A stretch of DNA of 64,000 bases. Source: an uncultured Mesonia sp. GTDB lineage: Bacteria; Bacteroidota; Bacteroidia; Flavobacteriales; Flavobacteriaceae. The DNA lies in assembly GCA_947494545.1 (NCBI GenBank), contig CANLVH010000002.1:1-64000 (forward strand), read 5' to 3'. Position numbers and translations under genes: made by a program. Under the pieces are notes generated by a model. That model had not been told where the DNA came from, did not search any database, and saw only the letters and a program-made list of their open reading frames with translations. Below are positions 61,500 to 64,000 of this stretch, piece by piece. Every line of letters starts with the position of its first letter. Position 1 is the first letter of the stretch.

Positions 61500-63683
61500 A
61501 TGATAAAAATAACAGACAAGACATTAAAAGATTTAGAGTTTCCTGTGGTATGCGGGCAACTTAGCCAATATTGCGTAACAGATTTAGGTAAAGAAAAAGC
61601 GCTAAAATTACGCCCCTTCCCTACCGAAAAAGAAATTAGATTTAGCTTGGCGCAAACCCAAGAGTATAAATCTTCTGCTTTACAAGAAAGCACCATTCCC
61701 AATCACGGATTTGATCCCATTACGGAAGAAATAAAGTTGTTAAATATTAAGAACACAATTTTAGAAATAAACGGGATTAGAAGAATTGGTTTTATTGCAC
61801 AAACGGTAAATACACATAAACGCTTTTTTAAAAAGTACCAAGAAATTTATCCGAAGCTGTATGAAACTTCCGAGACGGTCGAGTTTACTACGTTTATAAA
61901 CGATGCCATAGATAAAATTATAAATAGGTTTGGAGAAGTTAAAGATGATGCCTCTCCCCTTTTACAACAAACCCGTCGCGCTATTAATCACGTGCGCGGA
62001 AAAATAAATTCTAGTTTCTCTAGCGAACTTTCAAAATACAACAGCTTTGGGTATTTAGACGAAATTAAAGAATCTGTGGTAGAAAATGTGCGGGTTTTAG
62101 CGGTTTCTGCTATGCATAGGCGCAAGGTAAAAGGTTCTATTTTAGGTAACTCTAAAACCGGAAGCATTGTTTACATTCAGCCGGAAGTTACTTTGCAGCA
62201 TTCTAGAGAACTCAACAATTTACAATATGAAGAACACGAAGAAGTAAAGCGTATTTTAAAAACCTTAACGGAAGAAATTAGGCCTTATCGTGAGTTATTG
62301 ATAGATTATCAAACTTATTTAAGTGCTATAGATGTTGTATCGGCAAAAACAAAATATGCCGAAAGTATGCAAGCCATTCTTCCGAAAATCACTAAAAAAC
62401 GAGAGTTACAATTAAAAGATGCTTATCACCCATTATTGTATCTTACCAATAAAACTTCTAATAAAAAAACCTTTCCGCAGGACATAAATTTACAGCCGGA
62501 TAACAGGATAATTGTAATTTCGGGACCAAATGCCGGCGGTAAAAGTATTACTTTAAAAACTGTAGGAATTTTGCAAATAATGCTGCAAAGCGGTATGCTT
62601 ATTCCAGTACACGAATACAGTAGAATGTGTTTTTTTGACAAGATTTTGACAGATATTGGCGATAATCAAAGTATAGAAAATCATTTGAGCACTTATTCCT
62701 ATCGTTTAAAAAACATGAAATATTTTCTTAGGAAGGTAGACGACAAAAGCTTATTTTTAATAGATGAATTTGGTACAGGAAGCGATCCCGAGTTGGGAGG
62801 AGCTTTAGCCGAAACTTTTTTAGAAGTTTTCTACGAAAAAAATGCTTACGGAATAATTACCACACATTACGCCAACTTAAAAAAGATGGCCAACGAGACA
62901 GAAGGTATTAGCAATGCCAATATGCTTTTTGATGCCAGGACTTTAGAACCAAAATTTAAATTACATTTAGGTGAAGCCGGAAGCTCTTTTACGTTTGAAG
63001 TAGCCCAAAAAAACGGCATTCCGTATAGTTTGATAAATCGGTCTAAAAAGAAGGTAGAACGTGGTAAGATACGGTTTGATAAAAGTATTGCTAAATTACA
63101 GCAAGAACGTTCTAAATTAAATAAAACCACTACCGCCTTAAAAAAGAAAGAAGAAAAAGCTACAGAAGAAAAAGAAAAATTAGAAGAAACCAACCAAAGA
63201 ATTCAGCAAAAGTTAGAAGGTTTTCAAGAGCTTTACGATAGCAATCAACGAATGATTCATTTGGGAGAGAAAATAGATTCTTTAGCTGAAAACTTCTTCA
63301 ATAACAAAAACAAGAAAAACCTTATTGGCGAATTTTTAAAGCTAATTGCTATAGAAAATTCCAAACGGAAAAAAGTAAATAAAAAGCAGAAAAAACAACA
63401 AGAGCAACAAAAAAAGCAACTGGAAAAAGAAGCTCAAAAAGAGGTTGTTGAAATTAGGAAAAAGAAGAAAGAAGAAAAAAAGAAAGAAAAAGCTATTGAA
63501 AAAGAAGCAGCCGCGAAAAAAGTTACTTCTTTTAAAGTAAACGATAGGGTTAGATTAGAAGACAGTCGCGCCGTTGGCAGCATAGATAAAATAGAGAAAA
63601 AGAAGGCTTTTGTAAATTATGGTATGTTTACCACAGAGGTAGATATGTCTAAACTAGAATTGGTAGAACGCGCAAAAAAATGA
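61500..63683 (+). CDS. MutS2-like ATPase lacking a Smr domain
   Basis: The 727-aa MutS-family ATPase has Walker A SGPNAGGKS (about 340), signature STYSYRLKNMKYF and LIDEFGTGSDPELGGALAE (Walker B). Coiled-coil levers lie on both sides. A Lys/Glu-rich segment (about 540-680) leads to a KOW-like end FKVNDRVRLEDSRAVGS. In B. subtilis MutS2 this region continues into a Smr nuclease domain, but here the protein stops without one. The cell role could be ribosome rescue or recombination control. It overlaps the DCC gene by 4 nt (ATGA). Confidence 0.9.
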   Translation: MIKITDKTLKDLEFPVVCGQLSQYCVTDLGKEKALKLRPFPTEKEIRFSLAQTQEYKSSALQESTIPNHGFDPITEEIKLLNIKNTILEINGIRRIGFIAQTVNTHKRFFKKYQEIYPKLYETSETVEFTTFINDAIDKIINRFGEVKDDASPLLQQTRRAINHVRGKINSSFSSELSKYNSFGYLDEIKESVVENVRVLAVSAMHRRKVKGSILGNSKTGSIVYIQPEVTLQHSRELNNLQYEEHEEVKRILKTLTEEIRPYRELLIDYQTYLSAIDVVSAKTKYAESMQAILPKITKKRELQLKDAYHPLLYLTNKTSNKKTFPQDINLQPDNRIIVISGPNAGGKSITLKTVGILQIMLQSGMLIPVHEYSRMCFFDKILTDIGDNQSIENHLSTYSYRLKNMKYFLRKVDDKSLFLIDEFGTGSDPELGGALAETFLEVFYEKNAYGIITTHYANLKKMANETEGISNANMLFDARTLEPKFKLHLGEAGSSFTFEVAQKNGIPYSLINRSKKKVERGKIRFDKSIAKLQQERSKLNKTTTALKKKEEKATEEKEKLEETNQRIQQKLEGFQELYDSNQRMIHLGEKIDSLAENFFNNKNKKNLIGEFLKLIAIENSKRKKVNKKQKKQQEQQKKQLEKEAQKEVVEIRKKKKEEKKKEKAIEKEAAAKKVTSFKVNDRVRLEDSRAVGSIDKIEKKKAFVNYGMFTTEVDMSKLELVERAKK

Positions 63684-64000
63684 AGCAAAATTTAGAGAAT
63701 AAAAAAATAATATTATTTGATGGCGTTTGCAATTTGTGCAACAATGCCATCAATTTTGTTATTGACAAAGATAAAAAAGACATTTTTAGATTTGCCCCAT
63801 TACAAAGTGAAATAGGCAAAAAACTTTTGGAAGAGCGCGGTATAGATTCTTCGCAAACAGATTCTATAGTTTTAATAGATCCGGGAAATGCTTATTATTT
63901 AAAATCTTCTGCGGCTTTGCATATAGCAAAAGAACTATCTGGCGTTTATACAATTATGGGTATATTTTTATATTTACCGGAAGCCTTACGCGATGCTGTT
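63680..64000 (+). CDS. DCC-family thiol-disulfide oxidoreductase (partial)
   Basis: The first 107 codons of a DUF393/DCC protein run off the window edge. LFDGVCNLCNNAINFVIDKD carries the paired cysteines (CxxC) of the family. FRFAPLQSEIGK and YYLKSSAALHIAKEL are further matches. It is translationally coupled to the MutS2-like gene by a 4-nt overlap. The C-terminal part cannot be seen. Confidence 0.9.
   Translation, partial: MKQNLENKKIILFDGVCNLCNNAINFVIDKDKKDIFRFAPLQSEIGKKLLEERGIDSSQTDSIVLIDPGNAYYLKSSAALHIAKELSGVYTIMGIFLYLPEALRDAV

Overview
The window is a stretch of AT-rich chromosome from a member of the Flavobacteriaceae (Bacteroidota). Several features point there. The primary sigma factor is the short Bacteroidota form (288 aa). 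There are remnants of type IX secretion (T9SS) cargo and a GLPGLI plus outer-membrane-protein pair. Signal-peptide and lipoprotein genes are plentiful, Shine-Dalgarno sequences are few, and several genes have TAnnTTTG -7 boxes. I see no rRNA, tRNA, CRISPR array, intact insertion sequence or prophage.

Layout. 1-2.7 kb: MscS-type channel and an orphan LytS-like histidine kinase. 3.2-13 kb: accessory envelope region with beta-helix and lipocalin-like secreted proteins, a decayed lipoprotein, a decayed T9SS cargo gene, and a 1280-aa modular fibre with YadA-like head repeats and a C-terminal endosialidase-type chaperone domain. 13-21.5 kb: housekeeping genes (NlpC/P60 peptidase, thiolase, PgpH-like HD phosphodiesterase, DUF72, NUDIX, thioesterase, GalE, small membrane proteins). 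21.7-27 kb: SF2 helicase, then two adjacent pseudogenes (GLPGLI protein and outer-membrane receptor). 27-37.4 kb: VTT protein, second MscS, FUSC exporter, SdiA-regulated-type protein, bifunctional PBP, DUF1206, short-chain dehydrogenase and aldo/keto reductase. 37.5-47 kb: rpoD, FKBP isomerase, OmpA-like lipoprotein, stress protein, an isolated pair of contractile-tail tube proteins, upp and an Old Yellow Enzyme. 47-64 kb: recQ, ArsC-like protein, HPF/RaiA, a second OmpA-like lipoprotein, fused alpha-ketoacid dehydrogenase E1, a 2OG-oxygenase-like gene, SUI1 factor, nucleoside phosphorylase, ppk1, a solute-binding protein, ung, a MutS2-like ATPase and the start of a DCC-family gene.

Two things stand out. 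First, the 10-mer TTCCGTAAAG occurs 21 times by my count on the two strands. Base composition predicts about 0.1 to 0.2. Nine copies are intergenic, and the coding copies are read in different frames, so the signal is in the DNA rather than the protein. It looks like an uptake-, recombination- or organisation-type signal. Second, every visibly broken gene is an accessory gene, and nearly all encode surface proteins. The lesions are diverse (homopolymer shifts, a 5-bp tandem duplication, in-frame stops), while the long housekeeping genes are intact. That favours real decay or phase variation over poor sequencing, although the two homopolymer shifts remain open to doubt. All family assignments were made by reading the sequence, with no database search.
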